This document shows, one piece after another, positions 9,852 through 20,322 of a DNA stretch of 64,000 bases (positions are counted from its first letter, which is position 1; each line of letters begins with the position of its first letter). A model generated the notes under the pieces. That model ran no database searches and was not told where the DNA came from. It was given only the letters and a program-made list of their open reading frames with translations. The position numbers and the translations under genes are program-made. The stretch is from the NCBI GenBank assembly GCA_004020365.1, contig SAQR01000024.1, forward strand, positions 19,021-83,020, given 5' to 3'. The DNA is from Mesorhizobium sp. GTDB lineage: Bacteria; Pseudomonadota; Alphaproteobacteria; Rhizobiales; Rhizobiaceae.

Positions 9852-10199
9852 CTAGATACTGAAGCTGGTGCCGCAGCCGCACGAGGCGACCGCATTCGGG
9901 TTCCTGATCTGGAACGACTGGCCCATCAGATCGTCGACGAAATCGATCACCGAGCCACCCATATAGACCAGCGAGAGGTCGTCGATCAGCACGGTGGCGC
10001 CGTCCTTCTCGATGGCGACGTCATCATCGTTGCGGGTGTCGACCAGATCGAACTTGTAGGAAAAGCCGGAACAGCCGCCGCCCTCGACCGAAACGCGCAG
10101 CGCCGTCTTGCCGGTTTCGCCAGATACAATCTTGGCGATCCGCCTGGCGGCGGCGTCGGTCATCTCGACTTTCATGGCGGTCTTGGCATCAGCGCCCAT
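9852..10199 (-). CDS. erpA: Iron-sulfur cluster insertion protein ErpA
   Basis: A-type carrier that hands Fe-S clusters to target apoproteins. The three cluster cysteines are in GGGCSGFSYKF and the C-terminal ASCGCGTSF. 115 residues. The frame stays open far upstream, but the family N-terminus begins near MKVEMTDAAARRI. I chose the ATG at 10199 because AAGGTG sits 6 bases before it. The ATG at 10175 is the alternative. It is divergent from dgt, with 93 bases between the start codons. Confidence 0.93.
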   Translation of the reverse strand: MGADAKTAMKVEMTDAAARRIAKIVSGETGKTALRVSVEGGGCSGFSYKFDLVDTRNDDDVAIEKDGATVLIDDLSLVYMGGSVIDFVDDLMGQSFQIRNPNAVASCGCGTSFSI

Positions 10200-10292
10200 G
10201 GGCGTCACCTTGCTTTCGGTTTCACATGATAGGTATGAAGCGCGAAGGGGCAAGTCAACTGCGGTATCGGCGATGACAATTGAGCTGGGGCG

Positions 10293-11507
10293 ATGACCAA
10301 CGACTTGGGCGACATCGGATTTGGTTATCGGCCGCGCGCGGCCTATGCCTGCGATCCGGCAAAGTCGCGCGGGCGGCTGTTCGACGAGGTGGAAAGCCCG
10401 ACCCGCACGCCGTTCCAGCGCGATCGCGACCGCATCATTCATTCGACGGCATTCCGCCGGCTGAAGCACAAGACGCAAGTGTTCGTCGCGCATGAGGGCG
10501 ACCATTACCGCACCCGGCTGACGCATTCGATCGAGGTGGCGCAGATCGCGCGCGCCCTGGCGCGGGCGCTGCGCGGCGACGAGGACCTGGCAGAGGCGGT
10601 GGCTCTGGTGCACGATTTCGGCCACACGCCCTTCGGCCATACCGGCGAGGACGCGCTGAACGAGAAGATGGCGGCCTGGGGCGGCTTCGATCACAATGCA
10701 CAGTCGCTGCGCGTGGTGACGCGGCTGGAGAGCCGCTATGCTGAGTTCGACGGGCTGAACCTCACCTGGGAGACGCTGGAGGGGCTGGTCAAGCACAACG
10801 GCCCGCTGACCGACGCCAGCGGAAACGGGCTGAAGGGGCCGGTGCCGCAAGCGATCCGCGACTATTCGGAGCTGCACGACCTCGAACTCGACCGCTTCGC
10901 CGGCATCGAGGCGCAGTGCGCGGCGATCGCCGACGATATCGCTTACAACAGCCATGACATCGACGACGGCCTGAGGTCGGGCCTTCTGAAGCTCGACATG
11001 CTGGAAAAGGTCTCGCTGCCCGGCTCGATCCTCGACGGCGTCCGTCAGCGCTATCCGGCGCTGGACGATGTGAGGACAGGGCACGAACTGATGCGCCGGC
11101 AGATCACGATGATGGTCGAGGACGTCATCGTTTCCACCACCGCCAATCTGGCCCGCATCAAGCCGGACAGCGCCGACGCGGTGAGGGCGGCAGGCCAGAC
11201 GATGGTGACCTTTTCAGCCGAAATGGCCGCGTTCGAAAAGGAATTGAAGGCGTTTCTCTACAAGCATCTCTATCGGCACAAAGAAGTCATGCGCGTGCGC
11301 AACGAGGCCGAGCAGATCGTCAACGACCTGTTCGAGGTCTATTTCGCCGATCCGCGCGCCATGCCCGATGGCTGGCGCGAAGGGCTCGACCGGGCTGACG
11401 ATCGCATCAAGGCGCGCAGCGTCGCCGATTTCCTGGCGGGCATGACGGATACCTACGCTTTGAAAGAACACCGCCGCTTGTTTGACCATACGCCTGAATT
11501 AAGCTAG
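10293..11507 (+). CDS. dgt: Deoxyguanosinetriphosphate triphosphohydrolase-like protein
   Basis: HD-domain enzyme that cleaves dNTPs to deoxynucleosides and triphosphate. The metal-binding residues are seen in the N-terminal [44 protein letters not shown] and the later [15 protein letters not shown]. 404 residues fits the alphaproteobacterial Dgt-like group. The argS start follows 68 bases after the stop, the common order in these bacteria. The precise nucleotide preference is not predictable. Confidence 0.93.
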   Translation: MTNDLGDIGFGYRPRAAYACDPAKSRGRLFDEVESPTRTPFQRDRDRIIHSTAFRRLKHKTQVFVAHEGDHYRTRLTHSIEVAQIARALARALRGDEDLAEAVALVHDFGHTPFGHTGEDALNEKMAAWGGFDHNAQSLRVVTRLESRYAEFDGLNLTWETLEGLVKHNGPLTDASGNGLKGPVPQAIRDYSELHDLELDRFAGIEAQCAAIADDIAYNSHDIDDGLRSGLLKLDMLEKVSLPGSILDGVRQRYPALDDVRTGHELMRRQITMMVEDVIVSTTANLARIKPDSADAVRAAGQTMVTFSAEMAAFEKELKAFLYKHLYRHKEVMRVRNEAEQIVNDLFEVYFADPRAMPDGWREGLDRADDRIKARSVADFLAGMTDTYALKEHRRLFDHTPELS

Positions 11508-11575
11508 GCGGTGGCTCGATTTTGCCGGCCAATGGACCGGATTCCCGCAAAGCCGCCAGAGCCAGAGCAACACCA

Positions 11576-13333
11576 ATGAACATCTTCGCCGATTTCAACG
11601 CGCGAATTATAAAGGCCGTTGAAGCGCTTGATTTGAAAGACAAAGACGGCGGTTCGCTGGACCTGTCGCGCATCGCTGTCGAGCCGCCGCGCGACGCCAG
11701 CCATGGCGACCTCGCGACCAATGCGGCAATGGTGCTGGCCAAGCCGACCGGCCAGCCGCCGCGCGCACTGGCTGAAAGGCTGGCGCAAGCGCTGCGCGCC
11801 GACACCGACATCGCCGCTGCAGACGTTGCCGGTCCGGGCTTCGTCAATCTCAGGCTCAAGGACGCGTTCTGGCAGGTGCACCTGACTGGGCTGCTCGGCG
11901 AAGGCCGCAATTACGGCCGCTCGACCGTCGGCGGCGGCAAGAAGGCCAATGTCGAATATGTCTCGGCCAATCCGACCGGACCGATGCATGTCGGCCATTG
12001 CCGCGGCGCCGTGGTGGGTGATGCGCTCGCCAATCTGATGGCTTTCGCCGGTTATGACGTGACCAAGGAATATGTCATCAACGACGCCGGTTCGCAGATC
12101 GACGTGCTCGGCCGCTCTGCCATGCTGCGTTACCGCGAGGCGCTGGGCGAAGACATCGGCGAGATTCCGCCCGGGCTCTATCCCGGCGACTATCTCGTGC
12201 CGGTCGGTCAGGCTCTGGCGAGCGAATTTGGCCGTTCCCTGCTGGAGATGCCGGACGAAGAAGCGCTTGCCCTTGTCAAGGACAAGACGATCGATGCGAT
12301 GATGGCGATGATCCGTGGGGATCTGGCGCTGCTCAATGTGCATCACGACGTCTTTTTCTCGGAGCGCACCCTGCACGCCGACAACGCCCGGAAAATCCGC
12401 TCGGCGATCAACGACCTGACCCTCAAGGGCCATATCTACAAGGGCAAGCTGCCGCCGCCCAAGGGCGAGAAACCGGACGACTGGGAGGATCGCGAGCAGA
12501 CGCTGTTCCGCTCGACGGCGGTCGGCGACGACATGGACCGGGCGCTGGTCAAGTCGGACGGCACCTTCACCTATTTTGCCGCTGATGTCGCCTATTTGAA
12601 AGACAAGGTCGATCGCGGTTTCGTCGAGCTGATCTATGTGCTTGGCGCCGATCATGGCGGCTATGTGAAGCGCCTGGAAGCGCTCGCCCGGGCGATTTCC
12701 GGCGACGAGGTGAAGCTTACCGTGCTGCTTTGCCAGTTGGTGAAACTTTTTCGCGAGGGCGAGCCGGTGCGCATGTCCAAGCGGTCGGGCGATTTCGTAA
12801 CGCTGCGCGAAGTGGTGGAGGAGGTCGGTCGCGACCCGATCCGCTTCATGATGCTCTACCGCAAGAACGATGCGCCGCTCGATTTCGACTTCGCCAAGGT
12901 GACCGAGCAGTCGAAGGACAATCCGGTTTTCTACGTGCAGTATGCTTCGGCGCGCTGCCATTCGGTGTTCCGGCAAGCGAGCGAACAGTTGGGCGAGGCC
13001 AATTTCGACCGCAATCGGCTTGCCGCCGCCACCGCTTCGCTGACCGACGAAGGCGAGATAGGCCTGATCAGGAAGCTTGCGGAATATCCGCGGCTGATCG
13101 AATCCGCGGCGCTTGCGCTCGAGCCACACCGGCTGGCATTCTACCTCTACGATCTCGCCTCCAGCTTCCACGGACATTGGAACCGCGGCACCGAGAATCC
13201 CGACTTACGTTTTGTTAAGGTTAACGACCGACAATTGACGCATGCCAGACTAGGGCTGGTGCAGGCAGTTTCGGACGTTTTGACGTCCGGCCTGACGCTG
13301 ATCGGAGCCGATGCGCCTACCGAAATGCGTTAG
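11576..13333 (+). CDS. argS: Arginine--tRNA ligase
   Basis: Class I synthetase for tRNA-Arg. The HIGH motif appears as [16 protein letters not shown] and a KMSKS-like motif as [10 protein letters not shown]. The N-terminal additional domain is present, and the anticodon-binding domain ends with the usual [19 protein letters not shown] and a methionine-arginine tail (APTEMR). The start [11 protein letters not shown] at 11576 is the standard one. The upstream start at 11522 adds 18 unrelated residues. 585 residues. Confidence 0.96.
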   Translation: MNIFADFNARIIKAVEALDLKDKDGGSLDLSRIAVEPPRDASHGDLATNAAMVLAKPTGQPPRALAERLAQALRADTDIAAADVAGPGFVNLRLKDAFWQVHLTGLLGEGRNYGRSTVGGGKKANVEYVSANPTGPMHVGHCRGAVVGDALANLMAFAGYDVTKEYVINDAGSQIDVLGRSAMLRYREALGEDIGEIPPGLYPGDYLVPVGQALASEFGRSLLEMPDEEALALVKDKTIDAMMAMIRGDLALLNVHHDVFFSERTLHADNARKIRSAINDLTLKGHIYKGKLPPPKGEKPDDWEDREQTLFRSTAVGDDMDRALVKSDGTFTYFAADVAYLKDKVDRGFVELIYVLGADHGGYVKRLEALARAISGDEVKLTVLLCQLVKLFREGEPVRMSKRSGDFVTLREVVEEVGRDPIRFMMLYRKNDAPLDFDFAKVTEQSKDNPVFYVQYASARCHSVFRQASEQLGEANFDRNRLAAATASLTDEGEIGLIRKLAEYPRLIESAALALEPHRLAFYLYDLASSFHGHWNRGTENPDLRFVKVNDRQLTHARLGLVQAVSDVLTSGLTLIGADAPTEMR

Positions 13334-13436
13334 GTTTGACTAAAAAACCTGTCACCTTTTGCCCACATTGCGCTGGTAAGGGCCAACCCTGCGCGACGTC
13401 CACGGCGTCCGAATGAGTGCGAGTTCGGGAACAATA

Positions 13437-16400
13437 ATGGCAGACAAAACCCAGCTGAGAGCAGCCGCCCAAAACGATATCGCCAACGATGATCCGTTCG
13501 CGGAACTGACCAGGATCATGGGGTTCGACCCGCGCCAGCCGGTCAAGCCGCAGGCCCAGCCGAAGCCGGCTGCAGCAAGTCAGCCGGCGGACGAGGGCAA
13601 CTTCGACATCGACCTCGAGAAGGAGTTGATGGGCGAATTCGGCGCCGACGACAATGACGACGCAACCGAGCTTCGCGAGCCGGCTTTCGACGCGGCTGCC
13701 ACTGACTCGATGGACAACAGGCTTGGGGACAACAGGGTTGGGGACAACAGGCTTGGGGACGACGACCTTGTCGCGTCGCTCGAGCAGGATCTCCTGCTCG
13801 ACGACGATGCGGCGGACGAAACCGCCGATGCCGTTGCTGCCGATGGTGTGCGCCTTGGCGTTGCCGGAGCATCTACGCCGGCTGTTGAAGCTGCTTTCGA
13901 CGACGATTTCGACGATGCGCTCGCCAGTTCGCTCGAAGACGTGTCGCCATTCGAAGACGATTTACCGGTGAATGACGAGCTTGGGAACGACGAGCTTGCC
14001 GCGTCGCTCGAGCAGGATTTCCGGCTGGACGACGATACCGCGGACGAGGCCGGACAGAATACCGCCGCCGACAGCGCCGCGTCGGCCGCCGAACCCGCGT
14101 TCGACGATGAATTCGACAACGCCGTCGCAAGCTCGCTCGAAGACGAACTGACGCTCGACGAGCACGTGCCGGTGGAGGCCGCTGTTGAAGCTCTTGCTGC
14201 GCCGGTTTGGGCCGTTTCGGATGAGTCCAACGATGACTTTGCCGACCACGACACCATGGCCGACGACGCCATGGATGACGTCGACATGGATTTCGACATT
14301 CGCGCGGCTGAGCCGGTCGAAATCGACGAGCCAGAAATTGACGAACCGGAGGCTATCGCCGCCAAGGGCGACGAGCCTTCCGCGGCGACCCCGGAACATG
14401 CGTTCGACGACGATTTTGAATTGAGCTTCGACGACGCGCTTGCCGAGGAAGCCGAGGAGCCGGCTACGCAGGCCTCCGGCGTTGCAGCCCGACCGACGGC
14501 GCCAGCCGCCGTGGCCCAGCCGGCAGCGCCAGCGCCAGCCTCCGTCGCTGAGGAGCGGAGCCTCGAAGACGAATTGAACGCGCTGTTGGGCACCATGCGC
14601 ACACGGGCTGCTCCCGTGGCAGCGTCCGCGGCCAATCAATCCGCCACGGTTCAGCAACCTGTAGCCGCGGCTGGAGAAGCCGCCGACAAACCAGCGGATC
14701 CCACCGACGAACTGGTCTGGAGCCTTGACGAGCAAGACCTTTCGGAGCAGCCGAATGATGACGCGATCCAGGCCGCCGACGCCGATCTCGACACCGTTCT
14801 CCTCGACGGGCTCGAGGGCCATGATTTCGGCGCTGAAGCTGCTGCCGGACCGGCTGATATCGATTTCGACGACGATGCATTGCACGCCGCCTTCGCCAAG
14901 GACATCGGTCTGGATCATGGCGACGGCGACGACGTCGCGGCCGCCGCTCCACAGCAGGATCGGAATGATTCGCTCAGCTGGATGGCCGCACCCTCCGTCG
15001 CGCCTGCGCCGGCCCGTTCGTGGAGCCGCGTAACGCCGGTCGCACAGCCGCAGCCTGCCTTTGCAGCCCAGCCGACGGCTTCGGCGGCCACAGAAACAAC
15101 GATGCCGCCAATGCCTGCGGCACCCTCCTATCAGGAAGAGCCGGCCTATCAGGATGAGACGTCCGAAGGCGATGCCGCCGATGCGGCACCTGCGCCAGCG
15201 CAAAGCGAACAACCCTCTGCCTATGACGAGATGCCCGATGTCGAGACGGTCGATGTGCCCGAGCGCGTCGTAGCGCTGGCGGACGACCTCGATATACCGG
15301 AACTCGACTTCAATGAAGACGAGCCGCAGCCTGCCTATGACGATCTCGATACCGAGTTCGCCAGCCTTCTCTCGGAAATGAATGCCGTGGACGTCGCTGC
15401 CGCCCCGGCGCGCAGCGCGGCGTATGACGACGAATCCTACAATGCTGGATTCAAGCCGGGCGCCGGATTCAAGCCGGAGGCCGGACCCCAGCCGGGGGCA
15501 GGGTTCCAGTCAGCGACCGGGTTCCAGTCAGGCTATGAGCCCGACCGCGTTGAAACACGGACCTATGCGGCGAGACCGGTAGCAGCGCCCGTCAGTGCGT
15601 CTTACGCCGATGCTGCCAACGGCTTCGATCTGGGCGACTTGCCCAGCGGCCGACCGGTTTCGCAAGCGCAAGCCAACGACTTTGCCCTGGACGACTTCGA
15701 CTACGACCCCGAACTGGATGAGGCCATGTCGGTTCCAAGCCTGGCCGAGCAGAATGCCGCGAGGCCCCGGAGCCGCGGCCTGCTGGTCGCCGCAATCGTC
15801 GGCGCCGTGGCGCTCGCCGGCGGTCTCGGCGCTTTCGCGCTGTCTTTCGGCGGCAACGGCGGCTCCGATGCGCCGGTCATCGTCAAGGCAGACAACGCGC
15901 CGATCAAGGTCAGGCCGGAAAACCCGGGCGGCACCGTCGTGCCGAACCAGGACAACAAGGTTTACGACGCCGTGGCCAAGGGGGGCGCCAGGCCTGCCGA
16001 ACCGGTCCAGGAAAAACTGGTCACCAACACCGAAGAGCCGGTGGACGTGGCCGCCAAGGAACCGCCGCAGAGCCGTGTGGTCGATCTTTCGGCCAACGAC
16101 ATCGACACGGCTGAAGCCGCCGATGCGGCCGGCGACACGCAAGCGGCCGGCGGCACGCAAGCGGCCGGCGGCACGCAAGCGGCCGGGAATGCCGACGTCG
16201 CCGCCGCGCCGGCACCCAAGTCCGAGGATCGTATCGCCCAGGTTCTGCAAGAGGCCGGGCAGGGCATCGAGCCGGATGTCGTCGCCGTTGCGCCACGCAA
16301 GGTGAGAACCATGGTGGTCAAATCAGATGGTTCACTGGTTGCGCGCGAGGATCCAGCGCCTGCGGCATCGCAGGTGGCTGCCGTCGAGCCTGTCGATCCG

Positions 16401-17012
16401 ACGCCGCAGCTTGTGGCCCCTGCGGGTCAGGCCGACGCCACGGCGCAGACCGGCACCGTACCGTCTGTTGCCGACCAGGCAAGTGGCGACCTGTTGGGCG
16501 GCGACCCGGTGGCCGACCCAATGGCCGGCGACCGGGCCGAAACCGCCGCGCCGGAAGCCGCCAAGCCGGAAACAGTCAAGCCGGAAACAGTCAATCTGGC
16601 CGCCACGCCGGCGGCTGAAGCTGAAGCCCAAACCACCCAGCCTTTCAACACGCCGGCCACGGTTCCGGTGGCGCCGCAGCGTCCGTCCGACCAGCCGGTG
16701 GACGTCGTCGGCGAGGTCAAGCCCGACCAGGTTGCGTCGATCAGTCCGGCGGCGGCCTCGACCGGCGGTGGCTCATGGTCGATGCAGATCGCCTCACAGC
16801 CGACCGTCGAAAGCGCCCAGTCGACCTATCAGGATCTGCAGCGTCGCTATGGCAGCGTGCTCTCCGGCCAAACGGCCAACATCGTCAAGGCCGAGATCGC
16901 CGGCAAGGGAACGTTCTATCGCGTGCGCGTCCCGGCGAAATCGCGTAACGATGCGATCAACCTGTGCACCAACTACAAGGCGGCCGGCGGGAACTGTTTC
17001 GTGTCGCGCTAA
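13437..17012 (+). CDS. Very long acidic SPOR-domain membrane protein
   Basis: 1,191 residues. Residues 1 to about 770 are extremely acidic (many DDD, DDF and LED runs) and low in complexity, and should be cytoplasmic and disordered. A single transmembrane segment (GLLVAAIVGAVALAGGLGAF) lies at about 780-800. A long Ala/Pro/Glu linker leads to a C-terminal SPOR domain (about 1110-1191, GGSWSMQIASQPTVESAQ to GNCFVSR), which binds denuded peptidoglycan at division sites. Short tandem repeats occur in both disordered parts. It sits between argS and nagZ, the normal place for a SPOR protein in Rhizobiales, and is probably linked to septal peptidoglycan. The ATG at 13437 is preferred. An in-frame ATG at 13413 is possible. 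Confidence 0.85.
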   Translation: MADKTQLRAAAQNDIANDDPFAELTRIMGFDPRQPVKPQAQPKPAAASQPADEGNFDIDLEKELMGEFGADDNDDATELREPAFDAAATDSMDNRLGDNRVGDNRLGDDDLVASLEQDLLLDDDAADETADAVAADGVRLGVAGASTPAVEAAFDDDFDDALASSLEDVSPFEDDLPVNDELGNDELAASLEQDFRLDDDTADEAGQNTAADSAASAAEPAFDDEFDNAVASSLEDELTLDEHVPVEAAVEALAAPVWAVSDESNDDFADHDTMADDAMDDVDMDFDIRAAEPVEIDEPEIDEPEAIAAKGDEPSAATPEHAFDDDFELSFDDALAEEAEEPATQASGVAARPTAPAAVAQPAAPAPASVAEERSLEDELNALLGTMRTRAAPVAASAANQSATVQQPVAAAGEAADKPADPTDELVWSLDEQDLSEQPNDDAIQAADADLDTVLLDGLEGHDFGAEAAAGPADIDFDDDALHAAFAKDIGLDHGDGDDVAAAAPQQDRNDSLSWMAAPSVAPAPARSWSRVTPVAQPQPAFAAQPTASAATETTMPPMPAAPSYQEEPAYQDETSEGDAADAAPAPAQSEQPSAYDEMPDVETVDVPERVVALADDLDIPELDFNEDEPQPAYDDLDTEFASLLSEMNAVDVAAAPARSAAYDDESYNAGFKPGAGFKPEAGPQPGAGFQSATGFQSGYEPDRVETRTYAARPVAAPVSASYADAANGFDLGDLPSGRPVSQAQANDFALDDFDYDPELDEAMSVPSLAEQNAARPRSRGLLVAAIVGAVALAGGLGAFALSFGGNGGSDAPVIVKADNAPIKVRPENPGGTVVPNQDNKVYDAVAKGGARPAEPVQEKLVTNTEEPVDVAAKEPPQSRVVDLSANDIDTAEAADAAGDTQAAGGTQAAGGTQAAGNADVAAAPAPKSEDRIAQVLQEAGQGIEPDVVAVAPRKVRTMVVKSDGSLVAREDPAPAASQVAAVEPVDPTPQLVAPAGQADATAQTGTVPSVADQASGDLLGGDPVADPMAGDRAETAAPEAAKPETVKPETVNLAATPAAEAEAQTTQPFNTPATVPVAPQRPSDQPVDVVGEVKPDQVASISPAAASTGGGSWSMQIASQPTVESAQSTYQDLQRRYGSVLSGQTANIVKAEIAGKGTFYRVRVPAKSRNDAINLCTNYKAAGGNCFVSR
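13713..13757 (+). repeat. Three tandem 15-bp repeats inside the SPOR gene
   Basis: Three adjacent copies of GACAACAGGCTTGGG (one base changed in the middle copy), encoding DNRLG/DNRVG/DNRLG. In frame and likely variable in copy number by slippage. Confidence 0.9.
16131..16184 (+). repeat. Three tandem 18-bp repeats inside the SPOR gene
   Basis: Three copies of a unit starting GGCGGCACGCAAGCGGCC (first copy with one change), encoding GDTQAA and then GGTQAA twice in the periplasmic linker. A separate 15-bp pair (AAGCCGGAAACAGTC) occurs near 16563-16592. Confidence 0.9.
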
Positions 17013-17045
17013 CCATCTTCAAATCGCCCGCCCTTGGGCCAAAAC

Positions 17046-17075
17046 AACCGGCGCGGTCACAGACCGCGCCGGTTT
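17046..17075 (+). terminator. Terminator hairpin after the SPOR gene
   Basis: Perfect 13-bp stem AACCGGCGCGGTC/GACCGCGCCGGTT with a 3-base loop, 33 bases after the stop codon. The T-run is short (TTT), so termination may be partial. Confidence 0.6.
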
Positions 17076-17169
17076 CCATGTGGAACGGAGTTCTTTGTCG
17101 GGATTCCGGCTGAACCGATGTGGCTCGATGCGATTCCCTTTGTCTGCGTGAAGCTCTAAACTCCCGCCC

Positions 17170-18189
17170 ATGACCGAATCAAAATCCATGATCCTTGGCT
17201 GCGCCGGGAAATCGCTTACACGCGACGAAATCAATTTTTACCGCAGCGAATGTCCGTGGGGATTCATCCTGTTTGCGCGCAACATCGGCGAGGCCGAACA
17301 GATCCGCGACCTGGTCGCCGCGATGCGCGATTGTGTCGAGCGCCCGGACGCCCCGGTGTTCATCGACCAGGAAGGCGGCCGTGTGCAGCGCCTGCGGCCG
17401 CCGCTGGCACCGAATTATCCGGCCGGTGGGGCGCTCGGCGCCTTGTGGCGCAACGACCACGATGCCGGCAACCGCGCAGCATGGCTGATGGCGCGGCTGC
17501 ATGCTTTCGACCTGCTGCGCTACGGCATCACGGCTGATTGCCTGCCGGTGCTCGACGTGCCGATCGAGGGCGCCAGCGACGTCATCGGCGCACGCGCCTA
17601 TGGCAAGGAGCCCCGCGCCGTCATCGAACTGGGCCGCGCCGCGGCGGAGGGCCTGATGTCGGGCGGCGTGCTGCCGGTGATGAAGCACATTCCCGGGCAT
17701 GGACGGGCATTCGCCGACACGCACTTCGAACTACCGACCGTCGATGCCTCGATGAGCGACCTGCAGCGGCATGATTTCGCCCCGTTCAGGGAACTCAATC
17801 ATTTGCCGATGGCGATGACGGCGCATGTCGTTTACAGCGCGATCGACCCGAAGAACCCGGCCACGACCTCCGGCAAGGTCATCGATGAGATCATCCGCGG
17901 CGAGATCGGTTTCGACGGGCTGCTGATGAGCGACGACACCTCGATGAAGGCACTTTCTGGGGATTTCCCGACAAAGGCGGCGGCGATCCTTGCGGCGGGC
18001 TGCGATCTGGTCCTTCACTGCAACGGCGTCTTCGAGGAGATGGTTGGCATTGCGTCGCGCACAACGGGGCTTGAAGGCATGTCGCTGCAACGCGCGCAAC
18101 GGGCACTGACCTATATCAAGAACCGCGATCGGGCTGATGAAGCCGAGATACGCGCCGAATTCGCCACCTATTTCGATGCGGTTGCCTAG
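17170..18189 (+). CDS. nagZ: Beta-N-acetylhexosaminidase NagZ
   Basis: Glycoside hydrolase family 3 enzyme that removes N-acetylglucosamine from anhydromuropeptides during cytoplasmic peptidoglycan recycling. Visible motifs are GFILFARNI, FIDQEGGRVQRL, the catalytic-loop KHIPGHGRAFADTHFELP, and GFDGLLMSDDTSMKAL carrying the nucleophile Asp. 339 residues is typical. It lies between the SPOR gene and scpA. Its activity could influence beta-lactamase induction where an AmpR system exists, but none is in this window. Confidence 0.95.
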   Translation: MTESKSMILGCAGKSLTRDEINFYRSECPWGFILFARNIGEAEQIRDLVAAMRDCVERPDAPVFIDQEGGRVQRLRPPLAPNYPAGGALGALWRNDHDAGNRAAWLMARLHAFDLLRYGITADCLPVLDVPIEGASDVIGARAYGKEPRAVIELGRAAAEGLMSGGVLPVMKHIPGHGRAFADTHFELPTVDASMSDLQRHDFAPFRELNHLPMAMTAHVVYSAIDPKNPATTSGKVIDEIIRGEIGFDGLLMSDDTSMKALSGDFPTKAAAILAAGCDLVLHCNGVFEEMVGIASRTTGLEGMSLQRAQRALTYIKNRDRADEAEIRAEFATYFDAVA

Positions 18190-18190
18190 A

Positions 18191-18236
18191 CCATGATGCC
18201 GAAAAGTGGGAGCCGGTTTTTCGGAACAGATCACGG
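18191..18236. repeat. Short rhizobial intergenic palindrome
   Basis: The sequence begins CCATGATGCCGAAAAGTGGG and ends CGGAACAGATCACGG, matching the frequent rhizobial element with the core GAAAAGTGG...CCGGTTTTTCGG. It lies between nagZ and scpA. Confidence 0.6.
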
Positions 18237-18273
18237 TCAAACAAGCAGATAGAAGCAAAGGACGCGACAGGAA

Positions 18274-19116
18274 TTGGCGGAAACGTTGGACAGCAAGGCC
18301 GGCAGGGCCGCACCGATGGACCGTCTTTGGGCCGAGAACGACGATTCGCGGCTGACCGGCGATCCCGCGCTGGTCGTCGATGTCGACGGTTTCGAGGGCC
18401 CGCTCGATCTTCTGCTGCATCTTGCCCGCAACCAGAAGGTCGATTTGTCGCGCATCTCGATCCTGGCGCTTGCCGAGCAGTATCTGGCCTTTGTCGAGAA
18501 GGTGAGGGCGCTCAGGCTGGAGCTTGCCGCCGACTATTTGGTGATGGCGGCGTGGCTGGCGTTTCTCAAGTCGAAGCTTTTGATCCCCAAGCAACCCGGC
18601 GACGACGGTGAAAGCGGCGAGGAACTGGCGGCGGTGCTGCAATTCCGGTTGAAGCGGCTGGAAGCGATGCGCGACGCGGCGGCACGCCTGGTCAATCGAA
18701 ACCGGCTCGGGCGCGACGTGTTCGCCCGCGGCATGCCGGAAATGGTCATCGTCGAGAAACGCAACGCCTATTCGGCCTCGCTCTACGATCTGCTGACCGC
18801 CTATGCGGCGCAACGCCAGAAGCAGGCGATCACGAATGTGACGATCGCCAGGCGCGGTGTGTGGTCGCTCAAGGATGCGCGCGACATCCTCAACAGGCTG
18901 ATCGGCACGCTTGCCGATTGGACGGCGCTGGACAGTTTCCTGGTCGAATATCTGACCGACCCGGACGAGCGGCGTACCGCGGTTGCCAGTTCGTTTGCGG
19001 CGACGTTGGAGCTGGTGCGCGAAGGCAAAATGGAAATGCGGCAGGACGAGGTGTTCGCGCCGCTCTATCTGCGCGGTCGTGCGCAAGGCATCAGGGCAGT
19101 TGAGGTGGCATCATGA
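18274..19116 (+). CDS. scpA: Segregation and condensation protein A
   Basis: Kleisin subunit that bridges SMC heads in the bacterial condensin with ScpB. The family signature VDGFEGPLDLLLHLARNQKVD is at about residues 37-57, followed by LAEQYLAFVE and LVMAAWLAFLKSKLLIP. The C-terminal winged-helix part holds EVFAPLYLRGR. The frame begins with TTG at 18274, with an AGG nearby. An ATG at 18316 (MDRLWAEND) is an equally possible start. The stop overlaps the scpB start by 4 bases (ATGA), which indicates coupled translation. Confidence 0.93.
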   Translation: MAETLDSKAGRAAPMDRLWAENDDSRLTGDPALVVDVDGFEGPLDLLLHLARNQKVDLSRISILALAEQYLAFVEKVRALRLELAADYLVMAAWLAFLKSKLLIPKQPGDDGESGEELAAVLQFRLKRLEAMRDAAARLVNRNRLGRDVFARGMPEMVIVEKRNAYSASLYDLLTAYAAQRQKQAITNVTIARRGVWSLKDARDILNRLIGTLADWTALDSFLVEYLTDPDERRTAVASSFAATLELVREGKMEMRQDEVFAPLYLRGRAQGIRAVEVAS

Positions 19117-19892
19117 GCGAGCGCGCCAACGCTTCGGTCATTCCGTTCAAGGTCGACGACGAGACCGAAGACGGCGTGCTCGCCGAGGTGCCGGCAGAAA
19201 GCCAGGTCCAGAGCTTGTCCCAAAATCCTGGCGAGCGGCTGCATATGGCGGAAGCCGTGCGCATGGCCGAGGCGATCGTCTTCGCCAGCGCCGAGCCGGT
19301 CAGCGAAAAGCAGCTTGCCGGGCGCCTGCCCGACGGCATCAATATTGCCGCGGCGATGGCTGAACTGCAGCAGATTTATGCGCGGCGTGGCGTCAATCTG
19401 GTGCGCATTGGCGATGCCTGGGCGTTCCGCACCGCTGGCGATCTCGCTTTCCTGATGAGTCGCGACACGGTGCAGCAGAAGAAGCTTTCCCGTGCGGCGC
19501 TCGAAGTGCTGGCGATCATCGCCTACCACCAGCCGGTGACGCGCGCCGAGATCGAGGACATCAGAGGCGTCGAGACCTCGAAGGGCACGCTGGACACGCT
19601 GATGGAGACCGAATGGGTGAAGATGCGCGGCCGGCGCCGCACGCCCGGCCGTCCCGTCACCTACGGCACCACCGACATCTTCCTCGACCATTTCGCGTTG
19701 GAGGAGATCCGCGATCTCCCCGGCATGGAGGAATTGAAAGGTGCCGGGCTGCTTTCGGGCCGAATGCCGTCGAATTTTTCCATTCCGCTGCCGCCGGCCG
19801 ACCCGGATGCGCTGGCCGACGACGAGGATCCGCTGACCGACATCGACCTTGAGGAACTCGGCCTGTTGACGCCGCGCGTCGAGGAAGATTGA
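19113..19892 (+). CDS. scpB: Segregation and condensation protein B
   Basis: Winged-helix dimer that works with ScpA and SMC in chromosome condensation. Typical motifs are EAIVFASAEPVSEKQLAGRL, the LSRAALEVLAIIAYHQPVTR helix, and the DIRGVETSKGTLDTLME and GRPVTYGTTDIFLDHF segment. The N-terminal 45 residues and the acidic C-terminal tail are variable. 259 residues. Confidence 0.95.
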   Translation: MSERANASVIPFKVDDETEDGVLAEVPAESQVQSLSQNPGERLHMAEAVRMAEAIVFASAEPVSEKQLAGRLPDGINIAAAMAELQQIYARRGVNLVRIGDAWAFRTAGDLAFLMSRDTVQQKKLSRAALEVLAIIAYHQPVTRAEIEDIRGVETSKGTLDTLMETEWVKMRGRRRTPGRPVTYGTTDIFLDHFALEEIRDLPGMEELKGAGLLSGRMPSNFSIPLPPADPDALADDEDPLTDIDLEELGLLTPRVEED

Positions 19893-20071
19893 CCGCAAAC
19901 GACGTGCCGAAAGCGATTGGTATTTGGCGGCTGCGCCGATAGGTAGCGGGCTGAGGCGCCGAAACTGCACGACTTCGGCCACTCATTTATAAACTCTGTC
20001 GCGGTTGTGTTTGAATCCCGGCGCGAAAGCGCATAGATCATCGTCAGAGAAAACTTTCGAGAGAGATTGTT

Positions 20072-20293
20072 ATGGGTTCATTTTCGATTTGGCATTGGCT
20101 GATCGTGCTGGTGATCGTGCTGCTGGTGTTCGGTCGCGGCAAGATTCCCGAGCTGATGGGTGACATGGCCAAGGGTATCAAGAGCTTCAAGAAGGGCATT
20201 GCCGACGACGAGGTTGCCGAGGACAAGCGCACCGTCGAGCACCGTGCCGACGAAACCGTTTCGGCAGCGAAGGAAAAGGCCAGCAAGAGCTGA
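20072..20293 (+). CDS. tatA: Sec-independent protein translocase subunit TatA
   Basis: 73 residues with one N-terminal membrane helix ([16 protein letters not shown]), the hinge [22 protein letters not shown] and a charged amphipathic tail. TatA multimers form the pore for folded Tat substrates. It is the first gene of tatABC, following a 180-base gap after scpB that should hold the promoter. Confidence 0.96.
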   Translation: MGSFSIWHWLIVLVIVLLVFGRGKIPELMGDMAKGIKSFKKGIADDEVAEDKRTVEHRADETVSAAKEKASKS

Positions 20294-20322
20294 GCCCAAA
20301 ACTTTAGTCGGAACGTATCGCC

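Noticed and set aside
10200-11084. N-terminal extension of ErpA by an open frame of 295 codons
   Set aside because: That stretch is antisense to dgt. ErpA family similarity starts only after the chosen ATG.
13580-15212. Long antisense frames opposite the SPOR gene
   Set aside because: They are Ser-rich or Arg-rich reflections of the repetitive acidic codons.
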